Positions 13,374 through 19,796 of a stretch of 19,796 nucleotides of DNA are shown piece by piece. The position numbers and the translations under genes are program-made. The stretch's first letter is position 1. Each line of letters begins with the position of its first letter. Under the pieces are notes generated by a model. That model saw nothing but the letters and a program-made list of their open reading frames with translations, ran no database searches and had not been told where the DNA came from. Origin of the DNA: Promicromonosporaceae bacterium (GTDB lineage Bacteria > Actinomycetota > Actinomycetes > Actinomycetales > Cellulomonadaceae); the NCBI GenBank assembly GCA_009780755.1, contig WQZL01000021.1, positions 1-19,796 of the forward strand. The letters are read 5' to 3'.

Positions 13374-14068
13374 ACATGCCATTTTATGTAAGCCCAGAAC
13401 AGCTGATGAAGGATCGGGCGGATTTTGCCCGGAAGGGCATTGCCCGTGGCCGTTCCGTTGTCGTGCTTAGCTGCAACGATGGCATCTTGTTCGCCACGGA
13501 GAATCCCTCGCGGGCGCTGCACAAGATTTCCGAGATTTACGACCGTATCGCGTTTGCGGCCGTCGGCAAGTACAACGAGTTTGAGAACCTGCGGGTGGCG
13601 GGCGTGCGCTACGCCGACCTGCGCGGCTACTCCTACTGCCGGTTGGATGTCACGGCGCGTGGCCTCGCGAACGCCTACGCGCAGACCCTTGGCACCGTGT
13701 TCACCACGGAGTCCAAGCCGCTAGAGGTAGAACTTGCGGTGGCCGAGGTTGGCTTCACCCCTGACGATGACCAGATTTACCGCCTCTCCTATGACGGTTC
13801 GGTGGCCGACGAACAGGGCCATGTGGTGATGGGCGGGCAGGCCGACGCGCTGGGCACTCGACTGGCCGAGGGCTGGCAGGCGGGGCTGACGCTGAGCGAG
13901 GCCATCCGCTTGGCCACCCGCACACTGGGCGCCGTCGGTGGCGATGGCCTGCTGGAGCCGGGCAGCGAGCGAAATCTAACCCCGGATGGCCTAGAGGTCG
14001 CCCTCCTGGAGCGCGCCCGCCCCCGCCGCGCCTTCCGTCGTCTCCAAGGAGAAGCCCTATTGGGTTGA
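13370..14068 (+). CDS. prcA: 20S proteasome alpha subunit PrcA
   Basis: A 232-residue alpha-ring subunit that gates the proteasome and binds the Mpa/ARC ATPase. The N-terminal segment FYVSPEQLMKDRADFARKGI matches the gating helix region of actinobacterial PrcA; ENPSRALHKISEIYDR, YAQTLGTVFT, VELAVAEVGF and RPRRAFRRL follow in family order. The ATG overlaps the prcB stop as ATGA, with GGGAGG nine bases upstream. The product is somewhat shorter than mycobacterial PrcA, mainly at the C-terminal tail. The last 12 bases overlap the end of the convergent trmI gene. Confidence 0.95.
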   Translation: MNMPFYVSPEQLMKDRADFARKGIARGRSVVVLSCNDGILFATENPSRALHKISEIYDRIAFAAVGKYNEFENLRVAGVRYADLRGYSYCRLDVTARGLANAYAQTLGTVFTTESKPLEVELAVAEVGFTPDDDQIYRLSYDGSVADEQGHVVMGGQADALGTRLAEGWQAGLTLSEAIRLATRTLGAVGGDGLLEPGSERNLTPDGLEVALLERARPRRAFRRLQGEALLG

Positions 14069-15043
14069 GAGGCGACCTTTGTCTAGCTCTCGCATGGTGC
14101 GGCGGAGTTTCTTGTCGGAAACCGGGCGCACACCCAGGTCCTCCTCGGTCCAGTGACCCTCGACATCCTCCTTTGCCGGAGCCGGACGACGCTTACGATC
14201 CGGCGGAGTCACCCCGTCGGCTAGGCGACGGGTGGTGAGCAGGAAGCCGGTGTGGGCGACCATGCGATGCTGCGGGCGCACGGCCAGCCCTTCTAGGTGC
14301 CAGCCACGCAACATGGTCTCCCAAGCGGTCGGTTCGGTGTAGCGACCATCGGCCCGTAAATCCTCGGCCAGCCTCGATAGCTGCGTGGCGGTGGCAACGT
14401 AGGCGCAGAACACCCCGCCGGGCCTAAGCGCGGCGGCGGCCTCGGCCAAGTTCTCCCAGGGGGCGAGCATGTCCAACACCACCCGATCAACCGTGCCCGG
14501 CGCCACCACCTCACCTACCCGGTCGGCGAAGTCGCCCACATGCAGGTGCCAGGCGGGGTGAACCCCACCGAAGAACGCCTCTACGTTGCCCTTGGCGATC
14601 TCGGCAAAGTCGGCGCGCCGCTCGATGGAGTGCAGCGTGCCACCATCGCTAACCGCGCGCAGTAGCGACATGGCAAGCGCCCCGGAGCCGACCCCGGACT
14701 CGACCACCACGGCGCCGGGATAGATGTCGGCGGCTTGAACGATCTGCCCGGCATCCTTCGGGTAGACAATCTGGGCGCCGCGCGGCATGGATAGCACATA
14801 GTCGCTGAGTAGGGGGCGCAGCACCAGGTATTCGACGCCCTCGGTGTTGGTCAGCACCCAGCCCTCGGGCTTGCCGATTAACTCCTCATGGCGGAAATAA
14901 CCCTTATGTGTGTGAAAGGTGGCGCCGGGTTGTAAAACGATGGTGTTCAACCGCCCCTTGGGGTCGGTTAGTTGCACCTTGTCACCTGGGCGCAGCGGGC
15001 CGCGCCGCAGCTCGGCGCCGGTTGGGGTCTGGGGGGTAGTCAC
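14057..15043 (-). CDS. trmI: tRNA (adenine-58-N1)-methyltransferase TrmI
   Basis: A ~328-residue SAM-dependent enzyme that makes m1A58 in the T-loop of tRNA. Visible features: the N-terminal small domain with GDKVQLTDPKGR and FHTHKGYFRHEELIG, LVLRPLLSDYVLSMPRGAQI, YPKDAGQIV, the SAM loop VVVESGVGSGALAMSLLRAV, VVLDMLAPWENL and the C-terminal GFLLTTRRLADG. GTG 15043 is preferred because AAGG lies nine bases before it; TTG 15052 would add three residues. It follows the site-2 protease gene closely. TrmI next to proteasome genes is a known actinobacterial arrangement. The C-terminal ~40 residues are a basic extension (PPDRKRRPAPAKED). Confidence 0.94.
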   Translation of the reverse strand: MTTPQTPTGAELRRGPLRPGDKVQLTDPKGRLNTIVLQPGATFHTHKGYFRHEELIGKPEGWVLTNTEGVEYLVLRPLLSDYVLSMPRGAQIVYPKDAGQIVQAADIYPGAVVVESGVGSGALAMSLLRAVSDGGTLHSIERRADFAEIAKGNVEAFFGGVHPAWHLHVGDFADRVGEVVAPGTVDRVVLDMLAPWENLAEAAAALRPGGVFCAYVATATQLSRLAEDLRADGRYTEPTAWETMLRGWHLEGLAVRPQHRMVAHTGFLLTTRRLADGVTPPDRKRRPAPAKEDVEGHWTEEDLGVRPVSDKKLRRTMRELDKGRLSTQ

Positions 15044-15054
15044 GGGGGTCAACC

Positions 15055-16176
15055 TTACTTTGCCCCGGTGGCGCGCACTGCGGCGGCAACAACCGTCACG
15101 TCAAGCACCCCGGTCAGCTGACCCTCCCGAGTTACGGGAATGATGCGAGCGCCTCGCGATGAGGCAGCGAGGCGTTGTAGCAAGTCAACACCGCCCAAAC
15201 GTTGGTCTACACCACTTCCCGAGGGGAAGGGCACCAATACCGCCTGCACGGAGGTGGTGGCCAGGGTGGCGGTGGGCACGGAAGTGACCGCATCCGGGTT
15301 CAGCCAGCCTAGCGGGGTACCGGCGGCGTTCAGGGTCACGATGGCCGCCCCTGGACGGGTTGCGGCGGCGGTGATGGCGGCGGGCAGGTAGGCGGAGCAG
15401 GGGACGGTGACGGCGGGGCGCATCAACGAAGCGACGGTGATGCCTGCGACGGCCTCACGACGGCGAGCATCCCCGATGGCTACGGTGGCCCCTTGCCAAA
15501 GGAACATGGCGATAATCAGCGTCCACATTACCGTGGAGGTCTGCGGGGCAAATCCGCGCAGCATCGGCCAAGCGATGGCGTAAAAGGCAACACCGAGGGC
15601 AACCACGCGCCCAACCCGCCCAGCGGCGACGGTGCCCCTGGTGCGGGAACCGGTGGCTCGCCAGACGACCGATTCAAGCAGCTGTCCACCATCGAGCGGC
15701 AGGCCCGGCAGCAGGTTGAACAGACCGACAAACACGTTGGAGAAGAACGCAGCGAAACACAGCAGCGCCAGAATATCTACCGGAATGACCTGAAAACCAA
15801 GCCAAAACAACCCGGCCAGGGCCAGGTTCGCCAGCGGGCCAACCACGGCAATGAGCGCTGCGCTACCCGCCGTGGCGGTGCCGGTGAAGGCGGTGTGTCC
15901 GCCCAGCAGGGTCAGCGCCAGCTCGGTGACCTCCTGTCCCCTGGCCTTGGCGACAACGGCATGGGCAGCCTCATGGCAAAACACGGAGCCGAAAAGCAGC
16001 AGCACGAAGGCGAAAGCCACGCTCACCACCGCCGCGTCCGGCAGCTCCGGGCGCAGGTTGCTAACCGTCGGCACAAACAAGAAGGTGAGTACGGCGGCGG
16101 CCAGAAACCACGTTGGCGTCACAATTACGGGCGCCCCGGCCACCCGTCCGATTGTCCACCCGCGAGACCTACGCAC
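15055..16176 (-). CDS. Site-2 protease family (M50) membrane metalloprotease
   Basis: A 373-residue membrane protein. GTG 16176 gives MRRSRGWTIGRVAGAPVIVT, the usual N-terminus of this actinobacterial group. The zinc site is HEAAH (68-72) within a TM, and the second motif is LPGLPLDGGQLL (156-167) with Asp162. About six TMs are followed by a C-terminal ~130 residues that resemble a degenerate pair of CBS domains (VASLMRPAVTVP and GTPLGWLNPDAV). Such proteases cut substrates within the membrane, often in stress signalling or with the proteasome locus; the target is unknown. The TAA stop overlaps the AAGG of trmI, so the two are co-transcribed. An earlier in-frame ATG at 16257 adds an implausible Cys/Arg-rich leader and was rejected. 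Confidence 0.9.
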   Translation of the reverse strand: MRRSRGWTIGRVAGAPVIVTPTWFLAAAVLTFLFVPTVSNLRPELPDAAVVSVAFAFVLLLFGSVFCHEAAHAVVAKARGQEVTELALTLLGGHTAFTGTATAGSAALIAVVGPLANLALAGLFWLGFQVIPVDILALLCFAAFFSNVFVGLFNLLPGLPLDGGQLLESVVWRATGSRTRGTVAAGRVGRVVALGVAFYAIAWPMLRGFAPQTSTVMWTLIIAMFLWQGATVAIGDARRREAVAGITVASLMRPAVTVPCSAYLPAAITAAATRPGAAIVTLNAAGTPLGWLNPDAVTSVPTATLATTSVQAVLVPFPSGSGVDQRLGGVDLLQRLAASSRGARIIPVTREGQLTGVLDVTVVAAAVRATGAK

Positions 16177-16177
16177 G

Positions 16178-16261
16178 CTACAGCAGCCCCTTCGCCTTGA
16201 GATTGTCGGTGAACTTCCGCACGGTAGCGTGGCGGCGCAACAGGCCCACGATCTCATTCAT
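16178..16261 (-). CDS. Possible 27-codon ORF just before the site-2 protease gene
   Basis: ATG 16261 opens a short frame (MNEIVGLLRRHATVRKFTDN, then LKAKGLL) ending in TAG one base before the GTG of the protease gene. Composition is protein-like and the R-H-x-x-V-R-K-F-T-D stretch recalls the N-terminus of nitroreductase-family proteins, so it could be a remnant; alternatively it is a translated leader peptide coupled to the protease gene. There is no well-spaced ribosome binding site (AAGG is one base from the ATG). Confidence 0.33.
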   Translation of the reverse strand: MNEIVGLLRRHATVRKFTDNLKAKGLL

Positions 16262-16290
16262 GCCTTGAGCCTACGGGAGATACGTAAGGT

Positions 16291-17202
16291 TTAGTAAAGG
16301 AAAAGCGCCAGGCGTTGGCGAGCCTTGCCTACCTGGGGATTGGTGGGGCCGAGGATCTCAAAGTATTCCAAAAGACGCAGCCGCACCTGCTCCTTGGCCT
16401 CAGCGTCCGCCGTGGGTAACACGGCCAGCAGGCGGTCGAACGGGCCGGCCACCCCGCCATCAAGAAGTTCCAGGTCGGCGGCCAGCAGCGCGGCGGGCAC
16501 ATCAGCCGGATCGGCGACGAAGGCCGCCTGGGCCGTCGCTGGGTCAATGTTTTGTGTCCGGCTCAGTAGGCGAACCTGCGCTAAGCCAGCCTGAGCCTCG
16601 GCATCCTTGGGGTCGTGACGAAGCGCCTGCTCATAAGCCGCTATGGCTGCCGGGTAATCGCCGCGTTCGATAGCGTTGAACGCCTCCTGATGCAGCGGGG
16701 GGAGCGTCTCCTCCGAGGCAGGCGGGGCCACGTTATCCGCCTTCTCCCCGTCGCTCGAAGGCACCCGCCCGGTGATGCCATTGGCTTCCGCCGCCGAGAT
16801 CACCTGGGCCAGCACGCCGCGCACCTGCTCCTCGGCGGCGACCCCGGCGAACAGCGGTAACGGCTGCCCGCCAAGCAACGCGATCACCGTCGGCACACCC
16901 TCGACGCCAAACGCCCCCGCAATCTGCGGGTACGTGCCAACATCGATCCGGGCCAACAGGAATCGACCGGCGGCTTCCTGGGCGAGCTTACCCAACAGGA
17001 TAGCGAGGTCCGCATTCGCCTGATCGGTGGGAATCCATAGTAGGGCGATCACCGGATAGGTGGCCGAATCCTGCACCACCTGGGCGAACGATTCCTCGGT
17101 AATGTCCACCACAAACCCGTCGGCCTCCGGCGCTCCTCCCGGTTCGCCGGGCGGTGGTGCCTGCGGACGGGTCAGGGCGGTAAGATCGACGGCCCCGCGC
17201 AT
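16291..17202 (-). CDS. Thioredoxin-fold/TPR protein (CnoX/YbbN-like) without CXXC
   Basis: A 303-residue cytoplasmic protein. ATG 17202 (MRGAVDLTAL, a usual start for this family) lies seven bases after GGAGG; an earlier GTG at 17226 overlaps the lipoprotein stop but is less likely. Residues ~28-150 are a thioredoxin fold: the active-site position reads LLWIPTDQAN with no cysteine, while the cis-Pro loop GVPTVIALL (102-110) is kept. Residues ~175-303 form TPR-like helical repeats (AIERGDYPAAIAAYEQALRH, DPKDAEAQAGLAQV). CnoX-type proteins are holdases working with chaperones; lack of cysteines points to a redox-independent binding role. It closes the operon with the lipoprotein and two-TM gene. 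Confidence 0.85.
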   Translation of the reverse strand: MRGAVDLTALTRPQAPPPGEPGGAPEADGFVVDITEESFAQVVQDSATYPVIALLWIPTDQANADLAILLGKLAQEAAGRFLLARIDVGTYPQIAGAFGVEGVPTVIALLGGQPLPLFAGVAAEEQVRGVLAQVISAAEANGITGRVPSSDGEKADNVAPPASEETLPPLHQEAFNAIERGDYPAAIAAYEQALRHDPKDAEAQAGLAQVRLLSRTQNIDPATAQAAFVADPADVPAALLAADLELLDGGVAGPFDRLLAVLPTADAEAKEQVRLRLLEYFEILGPTNPQVGKARQRLALFLY

Positions 17203-17222
17203 TGAGAAACCTCCCGGCTGAC

Positions 17223-18296
17223 TCACTGGCCGTTCTCTTCCTCGTTGCTGTTGCCACCCGTCGGCGCCTGGTTTGAGGCGTAGGTTTGGACGTGGGAGTA
17301 GCCCAGCAGCATCACCGGTTCAGTTGACCCGGCCGGAGGGATGTAAAGCACGATCATGTCGCTGAAGCCCTGCACCAGATAGTTGGTCGGCTCCTGGCCT
17401 CCGAGCAGCGCATTTGCGGTACCAATACTGGGCCAGTTGATGAAGGCTCCCTCAACCACACTCATGATCTCGGTGGCATCGATGGCCGCGATCACCAAGG
17501 CGCCGCCGGAGTAGGCGCGCATCCCCAGGATGGTCGTGCCCGGCGCCTGCTCGAAGCTCCACGAGTAGCCACCCCCCACCAATGGGTCGTTCGGATCAAA
17601 CTGCGCAAGACGTACCGCCGTCGCATCGGCGATCAACGTGCGATAAGGGTCGTCTGCGGCTGGCTCGAAGATTGCGGCAAAGGCGGACTCCTCCCCCAAC
17701 GTCAGCAGGTCGATGTATTGGGCGACGATGTCCTGAGGGCTGGCTAGCAAGGTGTCGTCATCGACGGCCACCATTTCGCTACCTATCGCCGGATTGGCGA
17801 AGTTGGGCATCTGGGCGCCTGGCCGCAGAAATGCCCACCCCCACAGCCGGTAGGGGGCGCGCGGTGCCTCTTGCCAAAGCGCAACCAACCGGGGGGGCAG
17901 CAGGTCTTCGGTGGCGGCGGTGATCGCGAACACCACGCGAGGCCATTCGTCGCCACTCGGCAGAAGCACCTGTAGGTAGTCGTCAGGCAGCTCGGTAACC
18001 AGGTCGGTGTTGCCGATGATCTGGGCGACCTCTAGCTGCTTGGTGCGCACGTAGAGGGCCGGCCCGGTAACCCGAGAGGACAGCAGCGCCGGGTTCATCG
18101 CCTCGGTCGCCGCACTCAGCACCTCGTTTACGTCTGCAAGGATACGAGTGCTTTGGTCGAGGGTCACAGCTGCGCTCTCGATATTGCTCACAGTCACCTC
18201 AGGCAATTCGGATTCACAGCCGCCAAGGGCCAGGCCGGTGAGAATCACCGCGCCAATGGCGATCATCCGAGTACGCGACGAGTTCAAGATATTCAT
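17223..18296 (-). CDS. Lipoprotein of unknown function
   Basis: A 357-residue secreted protein. The signal peptide MNILNSSRTRMIAIGAVILT is followed by a lipobox LGGC with Cys27, so it should be lipid-anchored outside the membrane. The mature part starts with a helical segment (SNIESAAVTLDQSTRILADV) and continues as a mixed fold with LWGWAFLRPGAQMP and a C-terminal LLGYSHVQTYASNQAP, ending in an acidic Asn/Glu tail. No family recognised with confidence. ATG 18296 follows AAGGGG at seven bases and overlaps the TAA of the upstream gene by one base (TAATG), so they are translationally linked. Confidence 0.85.
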   Translation of the reverse strand: MNILNSSRTRMIAIGAVILTGLALGGCESELPEVTVSNIESAAVTLDQSTRILADVNEVLSAATEAMNPALLSSRVTGPALYVRTKQLEVAQIIGNTDLVTELPDDYLQVLLPSGDEWPRVVFAITAATEDLLPPRLVALWQEAPRAPYRLWGWAFLRPGAQMPNFANPAIGSEMVAVDDDTLLASPQDIVAQYIDLLTLGEESAFAAIFEPAADDPYRTLIADATAVRLAQFDPNDPLVGGGYSWSFEQAPGTTILGMRAYSGGALVIAAIDATEIMSVVEGAFINWPSIGTANALLGGQEPTNYLVQGFSDMIVLYIPPAGSTEPVMLLGYSHVQTYASNQAPTGGNSNEEENGQ

Positions 18297-19573
18297 TATT
18301 TGTCCCCTTCCGAGCCAGCTTCTCCCGTTGAGGGGTCAAAACCCCAGGCGGCCCGCCAAGCATCCGACCGGCTTGTGCCTTCCACCGCCGCCGCTTCAAC
18401 GGGTGCTGGCGGATTCTCCGGTGTCGGCGAGATGGGCGCTTCGGGGGTCTTGGTCACTATCGGGATGGCGCCCGTAATCGCTCCAAGAACCCGCTCACTG
18501 ATGCTCGGTGCTTGCGCCCGCTTGGCTGCCTCGGCTGCCTCCCTTAGCTGGCGGCGGGTGGGTAGCACGATCGAACCGGTTGCCGTAACCACCTCGCCCT
18601 CGGCGTTCACCTGTTCTGTGGGCGGCGAGACAATCGGTACGCCTTGGGAAACGGCCGGGACCGCCTGGCTTTCCGGGTGTCGATCCGTGTCCTGAGTAGC
18701 GCGAAGTGCCCGCCTGCTCGGCAACGGTGAGACGACGGGGGTTGATCCGGTCCTGGTGACAATAACTGCCGCAGGCGGCTGGACAATCGCTTCCGATGCG
18801 GCGCTAGGTCGGGTGATGCCCGCCAAACCTGGACCGACGGGCGCGAAGATCGGTGTTTGGGACTGCTCCTGATCGATGGCAGCGCCCCGCTCGTCGAACG
18901 CGTTTCCCACCTCGAACAAAGCTGAATCCTCGACAACCTTCACCCGCCTCGACTTCGTACCCTCGCTAAGCACTGCGAAAACCAGCAGGGCAAGGCCGAC
19001 CAGCAGCACAAAGGAACCGGTGAAGACGCCTGGCCACACCCACGGGGTGGTGACCTCGCGGCGCCAAATCAGCTCAAGGGTGGGTGCTTCCGGGTCTGCG
19101 CCGGTGCCAGCTGCCAGCAGCGACCAGCGGCCAGGCCGCTCGTCCCACAGCATGGTGACCGAGCCGTCATCAGAGGTCTCCCGGATCCACAGATCCGAGC
19201 CGAGCGGGTTGGCGCCTCGTCCGGCCTGGCCGGCCGCCTCGGGGGCCACCGCCACGGTCTCCAGAGTCTGCCAATCTTGCATACCAACGATTTGGGTGAA
19301 ATGGTCCGGGCCGATCCAACCCAACACATCGACATCGCGACCCATCACCATCGCCACCGGTCCGCCATCGGCTCGGGTGGCGCGAATTGTCACCACCGCC
19401 GACACCAAGCCAAGCACCCCTGGGTCGGTGACCAGCAGCGTGCCGTCGTTTTCCGGTTCCGCAACCGCAGTAACTATTTCGGACTCACGCCAGATCGTGC
19501 CGGAGGCGACACCAAGCCCGATAGTGGCAATGCCCACTACGATCAGCAAGACCGCGAGCACCTTTCGCAACAA
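18296..19573 (-). CDS. Two-TM membrane protein with RR-x-LR motifs in its tail
   Basis: A 425-residue protein from TTG 19573, nine bases after GAAGGG; TTG 19645 would add 24 residues without a good site. TM1 (RKVLAVLLIVVGIATIGLGV) and the following GTIW are typical of an actinobacterial membrane family whose function I do not know. An extracytoplasmic domain (~30-180) precedes TM2 (VFTGSFVLLVGLALLVFAVL). The remaining ~210 residues are cytoplasmic, Pro/Val/Thr-rich and probably disordered, and hold two copies of a short basic motif, LPSRRALRA and LPTRRQLREA. It is first in the operon with the lipoprotein, suggesting an envelope complex (inference). Confidence 0.8.
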   Translation of the reverse strand: MLRKVLAVLLIVVGIATIGLGVASGTIWRESEIVTAVAEPENDGTLLVTDPGVLGLVSAVVTIRATRADGGPVAMVMGRDVDVLGWIGPDHFTQIVGMQDWQTLETVAVAPEAAGQAGRGANPLGSDLWIRETSDDGSVTMLWDERPGRWSLLAAGTGADPEAPTLELIWRREVTTPWVWPGVFTGSFVLLVGLALLVFAVLSEGTKSRRVKVVEDSALFEVGNAFDERGAAIDQEQSQTPIFAPVGPGLAGITRPSAASEAIVQPPAAVIVTRTGSTPVVSPLPSRRALRATQDTDRHPESQAVPAVSQGVPIVSPPTEQVNAEGEVVTATGSIVLPTRRQLREAAEAAKRAQAPSISERVLGAITGAIPIVTKTPEAPISPTPENPPAPVEAAAVEGTSRSDAWRAAWGFDPSTGEAGSEGDK

Positions 19574-19788
19574 CGGGTCATTCCCTTCGTTAGACAGACC
19601 CCGAGGGTAGGCGCACAGCTGGCGCCCGACCGAGGCAAGAGTCAAGGATAAGGGCCAAACCCAGTTTAGCGCTCATCGGGACCGAAACATGGCGCCGACC
19701 GCGGCACCTGGTTAGCACAAATGCGCTGTAGCACAGTATTGTGGCCCCGACTCTAGTCTTCACTACCACTTCATCGGAAGGTCCCAAA

Positions 19789-19796
19789 GTGTCCGA
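19789..19796 (+). CDS. Possible start of a divergent gene (right edge)
   Basis: GTG at 19789 is preceded by GGAAGG (19776-19781) at seven bases. Only two codons and part of a third are inside the window (Met-Ser-), so the product is unknown. The 215 bases between this and the minus-strand start at 19573 show no promoter I can defend. Confidence 0.33.

Noticed and set aside
15493..16200. 235-codon plus-strand frame over the site-2 protease
   Set aside because: Composition (Gly, Arg, Gln-rich, no hydrophobic core) is that of an antisense shadow; the minus strand holds HEAAH and TM segments.
1..19796. CRISPR arrays, tRNA or rRNA genes, insertion sequences
   Set aside because: I saw no regularly spaced direct repeats, no cloverleaf-like gene with a T-loop GGTTCGA context, and no transposase frame. 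Island boundaries show no clear direct-repeat attachment sites by eye.

Overview
The window looks like a chromosomal segment of a high-GC actinobacterium (Actinomycetota). It carries a PrcB/PrcA 20S proteasome pair, a PriA-type HisA, a TrmI tRNA methyltransferase next to the proteasome genes, a DUF222 (13E12-repeat/HNH) gene and many GTG/TTG starts with clear Shine-Dalgarno sites. I cannot name the genus from this sequence.

Layout. At the left edge lies the N-terminal part of a DUF222/HNH gene (minus). It is followed by about 370 bases holding a promoter, a REP-like inverted repeat and two small palindromes. Next is a plus-strand histidine cluster: hisB, an unrecognised gene with four PDDLSGL repeats where hisH often sits, and priA/hisA. 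From about 2.77 to 7.94 kb the minus strand holds a compositionally distinct island. Read in its direction of transcription it has a small ESX-like helical protein, a ~733-residue protein with a helical N-terminal half and a DUF1023-type alpha/beta-hydrolase C-terminal domain, and then a string of small membrane proteins, some of which are paralogs. I interpret this as a type VII-style effector/immunity cassette. One paralog is cut by an in-frame TGA exactly where its sister gene has a Trp codon, and a decayed gene tail lies at the far end next to priA.

From 8.09 to 12.48 kb the minus strand holds hisF followed by two overlapping ABC half-transporter genes that form an asymmetric heterodimer. 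Divergent from hisF are prcB and prcA, which end in a 12-base convergent overlap with trmI. trmI is preceded (minus strand) by a site-2 protease (M50) gene and, before that, a 27-codon ORF. From 16.29 to 19.57 kb there is a tightly coupled minus-strand operon: a two-TM protein with an RR-x-LR tail, a lipoprotein, and a thioredoxin-fold/TPR protein without active-site cysteines. A possible divergent gene starts in the last 8 bases.

How they fit together. HisB, PriA and HisF are steps of histidine synthesis; hisH, the glutaminase partner of HisF, is not in the window. PrcB and PrcA form the 20S core; pup, dop, pafA and mpa/arc are not in the window. The island between priA and the ABC genes is the most unusual part. 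Its functional reading rests on gene order, translational coupling and visible protein features, with no database search behind it.
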